Assembly (NCBI RefSeq): GCF_002994745.2
Contig: NC_037094.1
Location: 18,585,001 to 18,649,000, forward strand
Origin: Rosa chinensis
Taxonomy: Eukaryota; Streptophyta; Magnoliopsida; Rosales; Rosaceae
DNA: 64,000 nucleotides
Reading direction: 5' to 3'
Position numbers and translations under genes: made by a program. Below, in pieces: positions 44,900 through 58,658 of this stretch. Under the pieces are notes generated by a model that was not told the DNA's origin, did no database searches, and was given only the letters and a program-made list of their open reading frames with translations. Position 1 is the stretch's first letter. The number at the start of each line of letters is the position of its first letter.

Positions 44900-45838
44900 C
44901 TATCTCCGGAAAGAAAAAAGGAAAAAAAAAAAAAAAAGGAACATGGTGTATTACCAGATATTATCCAAATCCAACTAAACTTGATTGCACTGCTGCACAT
45001 AAAAAAATAAAAGTTAACAATATCAAGATTCTTCAAAAAGTTGCTAAACATAAAAAACTCAAAACACTCAATAAATTTGAGATAAGAACCAATCTTTATC
45101 CTACAGATAGAAGCTTTTACCTGAAACTTCACTTAGCTTTGACACACAGCAGAAAAAGTTATTGTTTACTTCTCTGTCCTTGCTAAGTGATTTACATTTT
45201 TGAAATAGAGCTGAGGCTGCATACAAATAAATGAAAACAGGTCTTGAGTAAAAAAGAAGAGACTAATTGAGAAGGCAAGCAGTAGACCTACTGTTTCAAT
45301 AAAACAATGTCCATCAGCATTTCGTTTTAGCAAAGAGAGAGGCAAAATAAGAACAAATTGGTAACATGCGCACCTTGACGGACAAAAGAATCCTTGGCTA
45401 GCCTCCATTCCTCCAACCATATCCAAGCACCATTTAAGACTGAGTCAAATTCTACCTATCAACAACTCACTCGAATAAGATTGAAACCTGATTCAATTGA
45501 AATTAGAAAAAATAAAAATAAAAAGAAAAAAGAAAAAGAAAAAAAAAGGACAAAAACTTACACATGCACAAAGTCTCAAACTTGGGAAATCGATTGAAGC
45601 ACCACGCTGATGATGACCTCAGCTCAGGATGAAAACTGAACAGAAATCGCTGAGAGGGGAAACTTTCATCAACGATTAACATGTGAAAAATCTCTGCAAA
45701 CTACCTCAATTTAATTTCACTGTTGTCTGTACCTCTCCAAGCAGAACTTATAGATGAAAATACATTTGAGACTGAAGATGATATATCCTCCAGAACATAA
45801 TTTAGTGTACATAGATTTATAAAGACAGTATAACTTAC
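44900..45838. other. Between the MTM and MLO fragments
   Basis: AT-rich, intron-like sequence with A-rich tracts at 44920-44940 and 45505-45550. No further MTM or MLO exon was recognised. Confidence 0.5.
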
Positions 45839-46538
45839 AATTTTGTTGAACTTCTCAATTGTTGCCAAAGGTATCGTGCCAAGCGGAATAACATTCCTAG
45901 TTCCCTCAATCTGAAATTTAAAAAAAAAAGAAAAAAGAAGGAAGCTAAGGTGACAAAATGGCAAAATGGCAATAATTGGGAAGTCACACAACCGCCAGTG
46001 TCATTATATTCAAGGTTTATTAAATAATATGTGTGTGTGAATTACATAATCTGTATTCCATACCAGAAAAAGAATAATGCACGTTGAAGATAGATGGTAA
46101 AATCGCCTCACTTACCAGAAAAAGAAGCTGAAAATTGGTGACTATCATGGTACCTGCCTCTTCAGTATTAATAAGAACAACGCCATATCCCTAGCAGTAA
46201 AATTTTGAAAATTAGAAAAACCTTGAGAATTTGTAAATTGCAGAAGAGTAATTGTGTATGGGAGAACTCAACCAAATTATATCCTAATTCAACAATAATT
46301 ATAGGTTTGAACTCACAATTTCTGCTTAAAACTCAAGAATTCAATTGAAAAAAGCGTCACTGGGTATCCATACCTCAACTCCAACTTGCTCAGCTTCAAG
46401 CAAACAATCCAACTTCAAATGCAAAATGGCGTGTGGAGCGGAACGTGAGACCGGCTGCAAAGGAATCAAGAAATTGAAAAAATTGCCCGAGTTTTTGGCG
46501 TCTGCAGCTCCACCATTTTCCCCAATCAGCCCAACCAA
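45839..46538 (-). pseudogene. MTM: First three exons of a myotubularin-type phosphatidylinositol 3-phosphatase
   Basis: Exon 1 is 46538-46374 (MVGLIGENGG .. LKLDCLLEAEQVGVE), exon 2 46190-46116 (GYGVVLINTEEAGTMIVTNF) and exon 3 45910-45839 (IEGTRNVIPLGTIPLATIEK). All junctions are GT/AG and in phase. The sequence matches the N-terminal GRAM region of plant MTM1/MTM2, which dephosphorylate PI3P/PI(3,5)P2. The catalytic Cys-containing phosphatase domain (CSDGWDRT in the family) is not found anywhere downstream; MLO exons follow instead. A truncated transcript could still be made. Confidence 0.88.
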
Positions 46539-47735
46539 CCGCCCGAACCTCTATCTGCAATCAATCAAATACAAATTCCACAGATGAACCAAACACCTAA
46601 TCAAACCAATCAACCCCCGCTCTCTGTCAATTCAGCTCAGAAATGAAAGAAACCGATCAAATTAAACAGACCCAGAACAAAAGTTCACAGTATTTGTGCT
46701 CTGAAGCTAGAGCCCTATCAGAACACACACAATTTCAACTAATCAATTAAAGAAAGATAAATACAAACAAAATATCAAATACCACACCTGTTCTACTCGT
46801 TTTTAACGTCTTCTCGTCACAAACTGGACCCAATCAAAACCCAACACACTGGATACAAAACAGAAATAAACAACCGCAGATTATAACCACTACAAAACTG
46901 AAAAAACACATAACCAATTCAAGAAAATCAGCTTAAGCTGTGTTGCTATTGATTCTACCAAATCAAAATCTCACCTAGCTTCCGCGATGAACCCAATCTT
47001 CTAGGTACAAACTCCAGTTACTCAACTCGCAAAGCACTGGATACAATACCAAAAGAAAGAAACACTGACTATCATAGCTAGAAAACCATACAATAAAAAA
47101 AAAAAAAAACCAATACTGTAAATAATTAAATCAATTCATGTCCAATCAACGAAAGAGGGGAACAACATAGGTTTCGGTTTTGACAAATTGCAAATTTCAG
47201 AAATGAATCGTTATCAAGGTAAAGATAATGAACTCGTACGAATCGATGTAATAACTCTAAGAATACGCGATATACCTTTTCCAAAAATAAGACAAATTGA
47301 TTCGTCGACCCCTCTTTTGACTGCAGTGTTTGAACTTTGAAAGAGACTGCGAACAACAGAAAACGAATTTCAGATCAATCATTTTCAAAAAGATAACAAT
47401 ATGGTCAAAAGCAAACGCAAGAAGAAATATGAGTAAAGCAAGAAGAAATAGTATTACCTTTGTTGGTGAATAGCGTATCAGCTGATATTTGATCTCGACT
47501 GAGAATTCGATGCATCGGTCTACTTCAGAAGGACATCAAGCCCGATAGGTGTATGGTAATTAATCACTACACGTGGAAGGTTGGCAAGACTTATGAAGAT
47601 GATGTTGATATGCGTACACACCAATGGCAGTCTGAGATTGCGGGTGAAAAGCAAGGGTAGAAACGACCTTTCACCGCCAATGAACAGGTGTGAACAGTTG
47701 GTTTGTCTTTCGTATATTTAGAATAGTAAAATCTA
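46539..47735. other. Upstream of the MTM fragment
   Basis: Several T-rich/A-rich tracts and acceptor-like sites occur. No protein family was recognised. It may be the former promoter/5' UTR of the MTM fragment and the 5' end of a captured block. Confidence 0.4.
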
Positions 47736-47753
47736 CCTGCACTTTGCTGCGGG
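47736..47753 (-). other. Helitron-like 3' hairpin motif 2
   Basis: The minus strand reads CCCGCAGCAAAGTGCAGG, with stem CC.GCA/TGC.GG. CTAA follows 14 bases later (TACTATTCTAA). It shares the CCCGCAGCA core with the motifs at 41.92 and 62.75 kb. Confidence 0.45.
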
Positions 47754-47804
47754 AATAGTTAATGAATGTCAATGTTTAATGAAGCATAAAAGCTACACTC
47801 ACTT

Positions 47805-47943
47805 ATTTTGTGTTTGTAGTTTCAATAGTCACAAAATCAGGATTGGCCAGCATCACAGGAATGTGGTTAGGAGATTGTTCAAATACATTCTTAAGTTCCT
47901 CGAGTTTAATGGGAATTGCATCAGCTGAAGGATTCCTCAAGGC
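47805..47943 (-). other. Exon-like segment, gene not recognised
   Basis: After a TTCTCTTTCAG acceptor the minus strand reads ALRNPSADAIPIKLEELKNV and then FEQSPNHIPVMLANPDFVTI before a stop. The composition looks coding, but I cannot assign a family. Confidence 0.35.
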
Positions 47944-47989
47944 CCTGAAAGAGAATGAAAATAGATCAATCACTTTGCAGAATTTCACA

Positions 47990-50900
47990 GAAAGACTCTA
48001 GTAATTGCAAATATATATCTTTATTCTCTATTGCTAATATGGATAAGGCGAACTACCAGAGGTTGTGGTTGCAGTAGCTGTTGTTAATTCAGATTATAAG
48101 CAAACTGTAAGAATACAAAAGTAAAAAAACTCTTCAAAAGGCAGTACCTTTAATCTGGTAATACACAGAACAGCAGGTTCTTCTTCTTAAGTTCGGTACC
48201 AGCTGTACCTACAATCATAACCCAGAACAATAAGAATCAGTTTTAGAATTGAAAGCAAAAGAATGAGTATCCTATTCAAGTGCATTAATATGAAGTGATA
48301 TAACTTAATTTTCATTGCTCTCACAAATGCAAACTATAGACTGAAGGTACAAAAGTAGTAAAAGCTTTCAGGTACAGAGACTGCTGGAATATAAGCGATA
48401 TCGTTTGATTCAATGCTACTGAATTTAGAAACATTGTTTATATTACATTGCTACATTATATATTATAAATTGTCTTACATGTTCAAAATCTGGTAAGTTG
48501 GCCAGATTTCAAAGTTAGATATGCTAACAATAGTAGGTGTTTATGTACATATAGCAGACATGGTCAGGCTTGACAACAAATGGTTTAGACTTGTAGTGGT
48601 GACCAACTATTTCATATAAGGTAGTCATGTGTGTACAAAGTCAGATTCGTCATTTGCAGCAAATGTAATGATTCAGGTTATGGCTATGTTTAAAGAACTT
48701 CAGGTTGATTTGGAAAGTGATGTCCTGGGTGCTAAATCCACAAAACAAACAATGAAAGGTGCATTGAGTAGTAACCACAACAAAAAGATAGAAACTTCCA
48801 CAATGGGAAAATCAGGTTTCTTAATATACACATCCACCATTCTGAAACCTAAAACATCATTTCCAACTTTTAAAATGTCATCTACAAAAAGGGAGTAAGC
48901 ATTTAAATAACCGCATTTGGTAGTCAAACTTATATCATTATACATACATGGGACTTACTATATTCTCAGTGACCCTATCCTACACTTGAGTTGGAGCTTA
49001 CAGTCAAGTTTACATATATGGTAATGTGATCCTGACATGTCTAATTATCATAATTTCTTTTCAGTATATAAAGCCTCTCATGTTTTCTTCTTTTGTCTTT
49101 GTCATAATGGAATAGAAAACTTACACTAAAGAGAGACAAACAAACACACTGCCCTTAATCCTTTTGCTGCAATTTATATACTTCAAAAAAATAATTCTCA
49201 TACCTTTGAAGCTTCCAGCGAAAATGATAAACACAGTTGGAGGAGTAATGCCTGTCCTCCATAATATAAAAGGAAATAAAATTTTATCTGATGAACACGC
49301 AATTACGTGAGCACAGGTCATAATTTGTCAAAAACACAGAAAACCCAAAGAATTTTATCTTCTACACAGTTTTTTCATCAATCAAATAAAGAAAAATCAA
49401 GAAATCCAAGCCTTTTGCAGTGTTTCCAAGTAATCAAACAGAGATATATATGAACTATCCACCAAGAAAGTCTGTTCAATTACACAAACACAAAAGCTTT
49501 AACCCTTTCAGCAGATGCAACCAAAGCCAAGAACTCAAACCTTAATCAAAACAATAGCAACTGTTACCAACTTCAATAAAAAAAAAGACAAATGAAATCA
49601 GAATGCATGCCAACAAAAGATTAAAAAGTCACAAATTGTAAGATACTCAAAAGATTAACAGCTATGAATCTGGAGGAAAAAAAAAAAAGAGAACTGCAAT
49701 CCAAATTTCAAATACGTACCCATATCACTCTAAATGAAAGCTTTATCCTATAGGTTAAATTTCTTGAAAATTGTTGAAGTAGAACTGAAATTTTTGCTGA
49801 GATCGGAAGGCGTGTCTCAAAATTCAATATGATTAGATCAATTACTGACAAAAAGTGTTCAATAACTTTTACGACTGGTAACTACCTATTTTTTGGTTTA
49901 AAATTTTCAAGCTATGCTAGGTGTCTCTTTATAAAATACCGAGTCTTTACTATGTATGGCCTTTTTGGTTGCTGTTAATCAGATGTCATCAAAGATTGGA
50001 CCTTGTTGTCTTAGATCCCAATTATGAATCTCAATTAGTTTAATAACATTGATTACACCACTGTCAACTTCAAGCTTCCTGAAGCTTTCCCCAACTTTAG
50101 AACAAAGTTCTATTAACTGTGTTAAGGGCTTAGCTGCCTGTGTTTTACTCCAACAGAATCTAGACTTAACGAATCTAAATGCAACAATCTGTCTATTTAA
50201 AAACATCATGTAACTATTTTTGCAAAGAATATATAACAAAGAAGAAAAGAACGAATGATTCAGACAAATAATAAGAAGATTTGAAAGTTGAATCTCAATT
50301 CGATTACTGCTATGATTGTTGCTGCATTCTTAATATATTATCAAAGGGTAAAATTCAATAAAGACAACTGAAACAATTTCGTTATGAAACCCAAAGCATT
50401 ATATCATATAGTTATAAATTCTAACTTGAACTGAAAAACTGACAGAAAGCTAAAGATCAATTTGTGGTAACAGATTTCGGAGACCCTGCAAATCATGTTC
50501 CTACATACTGCTATCAGTCAATCAAAAGAAATAAAAAAAACTTAGAAAAACATCAAAATCGCATCCAAAATTAGTTAACCATTAATTCAATTGAAAACTG
50601 CAAACCAGAATTGATCTAGAAAAATCACAAATCAAGCAATGTTCTTACCTGTTTTCAAATTATAATTTGCTTATCCCAAACCTGCTTTGACCAAACCTGC
50701 ATTAGAAAAAAAAATCATCCCTTAGTAAATAATAACAAACATAAATTAGATTAAAAACCAGATCTTTTTTTATTTCCTTCAGTTTGCTTTTTCTATCTAA
50801 CAGTACGAAAAGAGTTTGGTTGTTCGAACTATTCAAAAAGTAGACCAAAGGCTACAAAATCAGAGTAAACTTCATATATAAACGATTGAATAATATGATA

Positions 50901-52690
50901 ATTGAATCCCCTCCTGTATTTGATTCGATTTTGTTCTTACCCTAAACTTTTAATTAAGGAAAGAAAGAGACAACAGAAGCTTTGTTTTTAGACATAGTAA
51001 GAGCTCGGAAATTAAGTTCTATCAAGGCAAGGACATTCAATTTGTTATAATCAATGTTATCAATCAAACTCGTAATATCTAACTTTTCCAAAAGAAACAA
51101 AGATTGATTTGTCATGTTGTCTTCTGTATCTTAGTGCTTGCCTGCTTGGACTTTTACAAACCTAGAAAACGAACAACATGAATTTGGGATCAATCGCTGT
51201 CAAGAAGATAATAATATAGCTAAAGTTAAACGAAATCCCTTTGGGTATATGAGCAAAAGATGGATAACAATGATATTGACGTTGATCTTACTTAGCTGGA
51301 AGCTTACCAAATTCTCACTGTTGCAAGGACCACAGCTGCACTCCAAGATCAAACGAAGGAATGAGAAATCATGAGCAACTAATCTTAATATATTAAGATA
51401 TACCAAAAAGCATGAGCTGGGTGGGAAACTAAAATAAATTTAGTCGTTATAGCAAGCTTTTTCTTTGGCTCTCCTAATATTCTTTGACCTGAATGATGTA
51501 CATTTCTATTTTCGTTATCTTTCTCCATGTCTGCATCATAATCCTTATACGATAAAACTACGTAATAGAATAACTATCAAACTGAAATAAAGGGAATTAC
51601 AGACTTTGACACTGAGAGAAGCTCCCAACAGAAAAGCAGAACCAAAAGTTGCAATTTATCTTACTGTCACAATTTGGCAAACAGACTATGAATGAAACTA
51701 ATCAGTTTCCCAAACGCAATGAATCAGAATTTACGCAATTCATAAAATGAAAAAGTCTATGAATTTAAATGATCGAGTGAATGTTCTTTGTAATAATTGA
51801 AATAAGGCAAACAGCTTGCAAGGACTTGCCTTAGAAATGAATTTGGAATAGGCTATCTACAGTGGTTTAATGTTACTCTAACTAAAAATATGATTTCATA
51901 GGTTACCGCAATTGATCACACAAAACCCAAAGCTGGTGAGTGTGCATCTGTTTGGTTTTTTCTCTTATGCAACCTGTTTCACGTCTTTGTTGAACCTTGC
52001 TTTAGTCCATAGATTTGCCCATTTTTTCATTGGAAATCAATTGATTACCTTCGTTATACTTAAACATCATTAAACAAATTGATGAAAGATTTGATATTGT
52101 GAGAAATAAGAAGCATACCTTGAAACTGTTGCAGTTGGCTACCCAGATATCAAAGTAGAAAACAAAGGGATCTGCGCAACATAAAAAGTAATATCAGTTG
52201 ACAATTAAGAACAACTAATAATGGAATAGAAATTATCGTACATAAAAAGTTGAAAGAATAGCAGCAAAAAGAAATTTTCATTAAACATTAAACTTGTTTT
52301 GTTCTCTCAGATTGGTAATAGAAGCTGAGCTTCCGAGCTGTTGAAAAGTAAAAACATGTATTATCATTGAGAACGAAACCAAGAACAGGCAAATACTCAC
52401 AGATCTTCTGCTTTCGTCTCTTCTATTCCTCTTTTCTCTCTGCTCTTTTCTTTCGCTTTTGTTGATCTTGATGGTCTTTTCTTTCTTCTCTCTTCTTTCC
52501 ACGGCTCACATATCTTCCCCTTTCGTCCCTTCTATTTCTCTTCTCTCTCTGCTCCCTTCTTTCAGTTTTGCTCATCTTGACTCAATCCCAACTCCCGATC
52601 ATTATCCCTATCCAACACAGACCAGCTTGATATTCCATTCAACAGTGAGGATTTTTCCAACACTTCTTATGAATAGTGCAACAGTGTTGT
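47990..52690. other. Long low-information stretch with scattered exon-like pieces
   Basis: Possible short minus-strand exons have acceptable splice borders: ~48225-48170 (TAGTELKKKNLLFCVLPD), ~50135-50010 (AAKPLTQLIELCSKVGESFR) and ~52170-52127. None is assignable. A ~104-bp-spaced CT-rich duplication lies at 52405-52580 (CTTTCGTCtCTTCTATT). The rest is AT-rich, without repeats that I could name. Confidence 0.35.
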
Positions 52691-53051
52691 TATTCTCCCT
52701 TGATATATAGAATAGAATAATTCTTTAAATATATACTGGTCGCTTCGTTGAACGTTTCGGTCTTCATTAAGGTCCGTATTGCTTGCGATGAGCACGTGAT
52801 GGGAATCTGAAGGGTAAGACAATGTTTGAAATGCTTGAGCACGTGCAATTGCGAAGGACAAAGATGTTGTTGCTCAGGCACAAGCAATTGCGATGCTTGA
52901 GTACTTACCTCAGCATTAACGTGCAATTGCGCAGTTAATGCTCTGCATAACTTTCTTATTGACTCCAAGGTATTATCAATTTCATAGTTATATTAGCTTG
53001 TGGAATCATGTATCATGAGGAGTGTAGTTTTATCAAGTTTTGTTCTTTGAT

Positions 53052-53620
53052 CCTAAGGCCTTCTCAAGAGTTCGAATTGAGGCAGCCTTTGGATTGGTTA
53101 ATACATCATCTGAGCTACCACAATTCGGTTGTAGGAGCTTTGCAGAGCGTCAATGCCGTGTTTAGGGCATCCGTGGCATTACTTCAGAACCGGGCTGATG
53201 TGGTTTTTGATCCCAGATTGGTCAAGGTTAGTCAATTTTAGCTTTTGGGGTTTCTTCTGCTTCCTTTTTTTTTTTTTTCATTGTTGCTGATTTTTGTTTT
53301 GGTAAACAAATTTAGAATAATTATGGTAGGAAAGTATGTTTATTTGAGTGTTGATTTTGAAGCATAGTGCTTCTTAAATGTGTTTTTTGTTTTCAGGTTT
53401 TGTTATGCTGTTGTGGACGCTGTTTAATGACTCGATTTGTATATGTTGTTTTGTTTTCAGGAAGCGGATAAGGAGAAGCAGAAGAGGGAGTGTGAAAAAA
53501 TGGGAGATGCCATGAAATCTTTGGAGAACAGAACCTTGGATTCGAAAGGGAGATCGATATCCTTGTTGCTTTGGATGAGATGAAGTCCATGATGGTAGAT
53601 GCCTCAGTAGTTGTTACCAG
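53052..53620 (+). pseudogene. Fragment of a YJU2/CCDC94-type splicing factor gene
   Basis: The exon 53461-53620 (after TTGTTTTCAG, before GTGTCG) encodes KEKQKRECEKMGDAMKSLEN then, after a frameshift near 53535, FEREIDILVALDEMKSMM. This matches the central 'EMGDAMKSLENRTLDSKREMDILAALDEMKSMK' region of plant YJU2/CWC16 spliceosomal proteins. The shift and the loss of SRHATV-type residues indicate a pseudogene. An open stretch at 53052-53226 ending at a GGTCAAG/GTTAGT donor precedes it and is not assignable. Confidence 0.65.
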
Positions 53621-54507
53621 GTGTCGAGGTCATCAACTTTGATGCTTTATGACTTGAATAATTGTGTAGTTTCATAGTGAATTTGTTTGTGTTTCACATG
53701 AGTTTCTGGCTTGTAGTTGAAATTTCTTATCTTCTATGGATTGTGAATTAATCAGGTTGAGTGAGACCTATTATATTTATACTTCTCTTTCTCACTGTTA
53801 TTTACCTGTTTAAATGAGAAAAGTGGGTAAATCAATTGGTAGATCTGTTTTGAATGCCGCCGGTTGGCTTTGCAATGATTTTTTATTTTCAATGATCAAT
53901 CCATATGGAATTGCAGAATTCTGGGAAGAAAAACTGCAGTAGAAAGAATAATCAACTTGGTGCTTTATATATGTATGTACATATCAGTGAAAAAGGTATA
54001 AACAGTTCAAAAGAAGGTAAACAGGTTACCTGGTAGGTTGGGTACAGGTACTACCCGCAACACCTTATGTGGATAATACTTGCTACACGTTCTGCTAATA
54101 TGGAAAAGTTTTGTCACTGGGAGGGTATGGGTATTATTGATACTCACCCACATGAATTTCTTCTGTTTGTGGCTCTAAAGATGTTCCTGCAGCTTTTATC
54201 TAGTGCATGCGGGGAAGTAACATATCATGATGCATTTTATCAAGGTCAAAAGTTAAATGCTATGGACAATTGGTGATTGGAATACATTGTGTGTAAATGA
54301 AGATTGCTTGCTGCTTCTTTTTTGTCATTTTAAGCACAAAGTTATCTTGGTTTCCAGCTGCCTTTCACATTAAGTTTTTCCCACCGATCAAGTAGTGGTC
54401 CCTTGATCTATATTTTCTTATTACCTGCCAATTCGATTTTTTAGTCTTGTACAGAAATGTTGTGTTTTGGAGTATTCCTAACAAGTTTATTATACATAGA
54501 TTTGCAG

Positions 54508-57500
54508 GTTGCATGTTGAGGAAATTGATAACTTAAGAAAGTTGCTCCAGGTTGAGACAAGTCTTAGGAAGGCTGCTGAAGAGGAAGCCAGTAATGTTTA
54601 GAGTCAACTGACTCAATGGTAGAGGTTAGAGGTGCATTTTATCACCAGTTTAATGATTCTGATATCATATCATTGAACCTATCTTTGAAATCTTGCGGAT
54701 GTTACATAGAGAAATTCTTTTGATGTGGTAGGCAGCTGGAAATTCAGAGATCTTAAAGCTTCGTAAGATGCTGAAAGATGCGGCACATCAGAAGGAGAAA
54801 CTTGAAGGAGAATAGCAACACTTCACTGTCAGTTGTTGCAACGAAGCCTTGATGCTGGTGAGGTATGCTATATGTAAATTTTAAAACTCTTGTTGGAAAT
54901 CATCTATTTCCTTGTTCTAACTTTCATTGAAATTTTTTCTCTGCTGTAGGAATTGTAAATTTTTATGGATGAAATGAGGACTAAAAACACCAATAATTGA
55001 CTTAAATATCTCCGGTTGGTATTTAAAAATGAAAATTATTACCTCTTCAAAAAGTAATGGTCCAACTCCCCTTTTCTTCCAATGGAGTTTTTAATTAGAG
55101 TATCATCCCCTGGTCAGAAATAAAGATTATAGTTATTAGTATCTTTATTTCTCGTTGGTGCTGGTGAGAAATGATAAATATATGGTCTTGTTCTGTGACT
55201 GGTGTGGTCTGGCTAAGATGCTTCAAGTCAAAACCTAGTATCATTTATCACTTTCTAACCATGAGGGATGCATGCCATCCGCAAGCACTCTAGCTCCAAA
55301 TGGGGTGACATCTTTTAGAGAGACATGCCTTAGTGTAACTAGTGCAACAAGCCTTGCCCTGAATTTCTGCAGTGCTGACCAGGCAGGCTAAGGGATGTAA
55401 TATCTTTGTAAGGAAGTTAGAAAGGTAATGAGGCCATATCTGTGGACAATCTGAATAGTGTTGCAATGGTTTAGGTATAAAAGGAAATTTTGGAATGAGG
55501 TCTAAATTAGTTTCCATTCGCCAAATTACTTGAATATGCAATTTCTTTAATCACAAATCCATTGTACTAGAACTTTATGTTTCCAAGAACTTTTTGAGAC
55601 AGTCAACTCTCACAAAATTTGTAATGCTGGAGAATTTAACGTTTTGAAATGGAACCAACACTTTGCATATGAACCGGGACAATCCTTTCCTCTACCTTTT
55701 TGTATTATAATATTTATTTCATTGGGTATTAAATAGCCCCATTTCATGCAATTCCATGGTTTCCACAGTCCTAAAATGTGCATTAACACATATGCTCTTG
55801 CAGACAAGTAGACAACTTGATAGGAGTGGGCTTGGAAAAGTTGGTGACCTTGACTCCCTCATGACTCAAGTTAGGCATCTACAGCTCAAGGATTCAGGAA
55901 ATGAGGTCATAGCCTCAATAGCAAAAATCTTCAAACAAGGTTGCAGTTGGCTCTAGTGCTCGCTTATTTTCACTTGATGCTATATTGTATAATATTCATT
56001 AACTTTTTCTCTTGCTTATCTTTTGTGTATCTATTACTAATGGTAAATAATATTTTTAGTGGGATTGCATAAGATCTTGTCATTACTTGAAGCTGAAGAC
56101 AATGATGTGCAAATTCATGCCTTCTAAGTTGTAGAAAATCTTTGCTGCTGAAGGTGATTTCAATTCTCTACCTCGTTCATCTTCCTTGCCTTGCTACTGC
56201 CATATTACATGCTTATATTCTGAATTCTCAAAATCAATGCACCAGCATGTTACTGATATTACATGTGGCATAATGCGTAATCTCTTTTAAGAACATCTGT
56301 TCAGATGTAGAGACTACAGAGTAATTGCATATGTAGAAGTATGTGTTTTATGCTTGAAGTAGAATATCATTTAGTTTCAAAGGACCACTCAATACCAGAA
56401 GATCTGTGCGAGTTATCTGGGATAAAAGAAGATAAAAAACTAGCACAATTGATTTCTTAAGATCTTTTTCCTTTTCCAAATATGTTGTTAAACAGAGCGA
56501 CTATTGAAGATGCTAGAGGGAATTTGGCTTCAAGTAATGATCAATTGGCCTGAGAATGATTCATGCTAATTGTTTTGGAATAAAAAGATTCATGAAGCAA
56601 ACATCAATAGCTTGGCTATGTGAAAGTTAAAGATGTATGTTCTGTTTCGTGGTCCAACTAGCAGTTAGTACTCCTTGGTAACAAGGCAAGTATGGTTAGA
56701 TGAAAAGATAGGTAAAGATTTATAAATTATTTTTTGTGGTGAAACTGAGTTCATCTGTTATCTATAGTAGCTTCTAATGCTGTGTATAAAAATTGGGTCC
56801 CTCTTCCCTTGTAATATATTTTGGGTCAGAATATTTTGCTGTTGAACCGGTTCTATATGTAGATTTCTTATTCGTTTATATGTTGAATAAAGCTCGATCT
56901 CCAGATCTGACACGATCACTTCATTGCATCACTATAATGTATAGCAAGCAATAATAACTGCTCCCCCATAATTTGCAGAAGCATATGAGGAGAAATTGTA
57001 GAAGCTGGCGTTCTCACATCTTTGTTGACTCAAAACCTCTGAGAAACTATACATAGAGTTGCGGCAGGTGCCATTGCAAATTTAGCAATGATGGTAAAAA
57101 TATTGGTCCCTAGTTCATGATTCTTCGTAGATATTGCAAATATTGGCTGATAAAATCTGGTCTTTAATTTGGCTTTGAACTCTGAAACCAACCAGGAGCT
57201 GATAATGAATCAAGGGGTGATTAGTTTGTTATCTATCACAGTAGCCAATGGTGAAGATCCAGAAACCCTTCGAATGGTTGCTGGAGCCATTGCTAATCTT
57301 TGCGGAAACAGTAAACTTTCTAACCTCTTTGAAGTTCATTTCTTCGACTTTTTTTAATTCTAGATTACACCAAGTTGCAACTTGCAAGAAGTTCTAAATG
57401 AGTTCAAGTAAATCTTATGAAAGCTTACTCCTACTTAGAATTGCATGAGAATGTAGCGAACAGACTTTTAGCTGTTGAAGTTACAGTAGAGGCTGCACCA

Positions 57501-58658
57501 GAATTAGATTTGTTAATCATATTTCTATTGTGAGAAACTTTCTTCGCACTTGTGTCTATTGTCGTTTTGCTATATACTGTGTCTGGTTCACTAAAAACAG
57601 AGAACTATTTCTCTAGAGATAATAGAAGAGGGAGAAAAGAAGAGAAAGAGGGAACGGATAGTGAAGAAAAACTAGAGAGAAGCTGGGGTTTCATTTTAAA
57701 CTTCTATGCTCCAGTCTGAAGAAAATTACATCATGACCTAATTATGAGGCCTGTCAAACATAATAAAATCCTTGCTAGTTCACTTACAAATACTTTCATG
57801 AATTTCTGTAAATCTCTTTGTCAAATGGTTCAAATCCGTAGTCAATTTCCTAATGATATTCTTAATCACATCAAATGCTAAAAGTAGGATCTACATCATT
57901 CTTCAGCAGGGTGTTTCTTTATCTACTTTCCAGATAAAGACTAATTTTATGTCGTATATTCTGCTGTCACTAACACCAATGAAATTGCATTGTTCAGATA
58001 AATTACAGAGCAAGCTAAGTGCAGAAGGTGGCATTAAGGCATTGCTAGGAATGGTCAGATGTGGGCATCCAGATGTTCTTGCACAAGTTGCCTGTGGGAT
58101 TGCAAATTTCACAAAATTCGAGTCTAGGGCATCTACACAAGGTAAAAGCCTATTAAAAAGGTCTTCCTGTGGTTGTCTTCAAGACTTCAGTTGTATTCTG
58201 TGCTTATCGAATACTATTAAAGAATTATTGCATTGAAACATATACAGTTTAATCATCCTTTGGACTGAGCTAATCTGGTTATTTAATTATAGGGGGACCA
58301 AAAATGGAAGGTCTCTTCTGATTGGGGACAGTGCACTTTTATGATTGTACATAATGCTAATAATCCTCACCAATCAAGTGCCTCATTGAGTTAGCACTAG
58401 GCCACTTATCACGACATGGTAAGCTTTCCTTCCTCTTTTTTATTATCCCACCATGAACAAGCTAATTCTCTGTAGAAAGTTTGCTGAAAAATGTAGAGTT
58501 CACTATCTTTCAGGAACAAATGCAAAAAACATGATCAGTGGTGGTGCCTTGTGGGAGCTTGGTCGCATTCCCAAGACATAAGAAATCCTGCATATAGAAC
58601 ACTAACTTCTAGCCCCACCTTCCAGGGTGAACTAAGGCGGCTGCGGATAGATAATTGA
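54508..58658 (+). pseudogene. ARK: C-terminal part of an armadillo-repeat kinesin (ARK) gene, nine decayed exons
   Basis: Exons: 54508-54618 (LRKLLQVETSLRKAAEEEAS), 54732-54862 (SEILKLRKMLKDAAHQKEKL), 55804-55939 (LDRSGLGKVGDLDSLMTQVR), 56060-56153 (VGLHKILSLLEAEDNDVQIH), 56979-57093, ~57178-57310 (ETNQELIMNQGVISLLSITV), 57998-58141 (GGIKALLGMVRCGHPDVLAQ), 58293-58418 and 58514-58658 (GTNAKNMISGGALWELGRI). The order matches the coiled coil and armadillo repeats of plant ARK1-3, microtubule plus-end kinesins. Damage: TAG at 54599-54601, a one-base loss near 54813, TAA in exon 4, frameshifts in exons 5 and 8, a weak acceptor for exon 6. The motor domain is absent. Introns are preserved, so this is not a retrocopy. 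Confidence 0.93.

Noticed and set aside
48170..48225. Possible Argonaute-like exon (KKKNLLFCVLPD)
   Set aside because: Too short and without neighbouring Argonaute exons, so not assigned.
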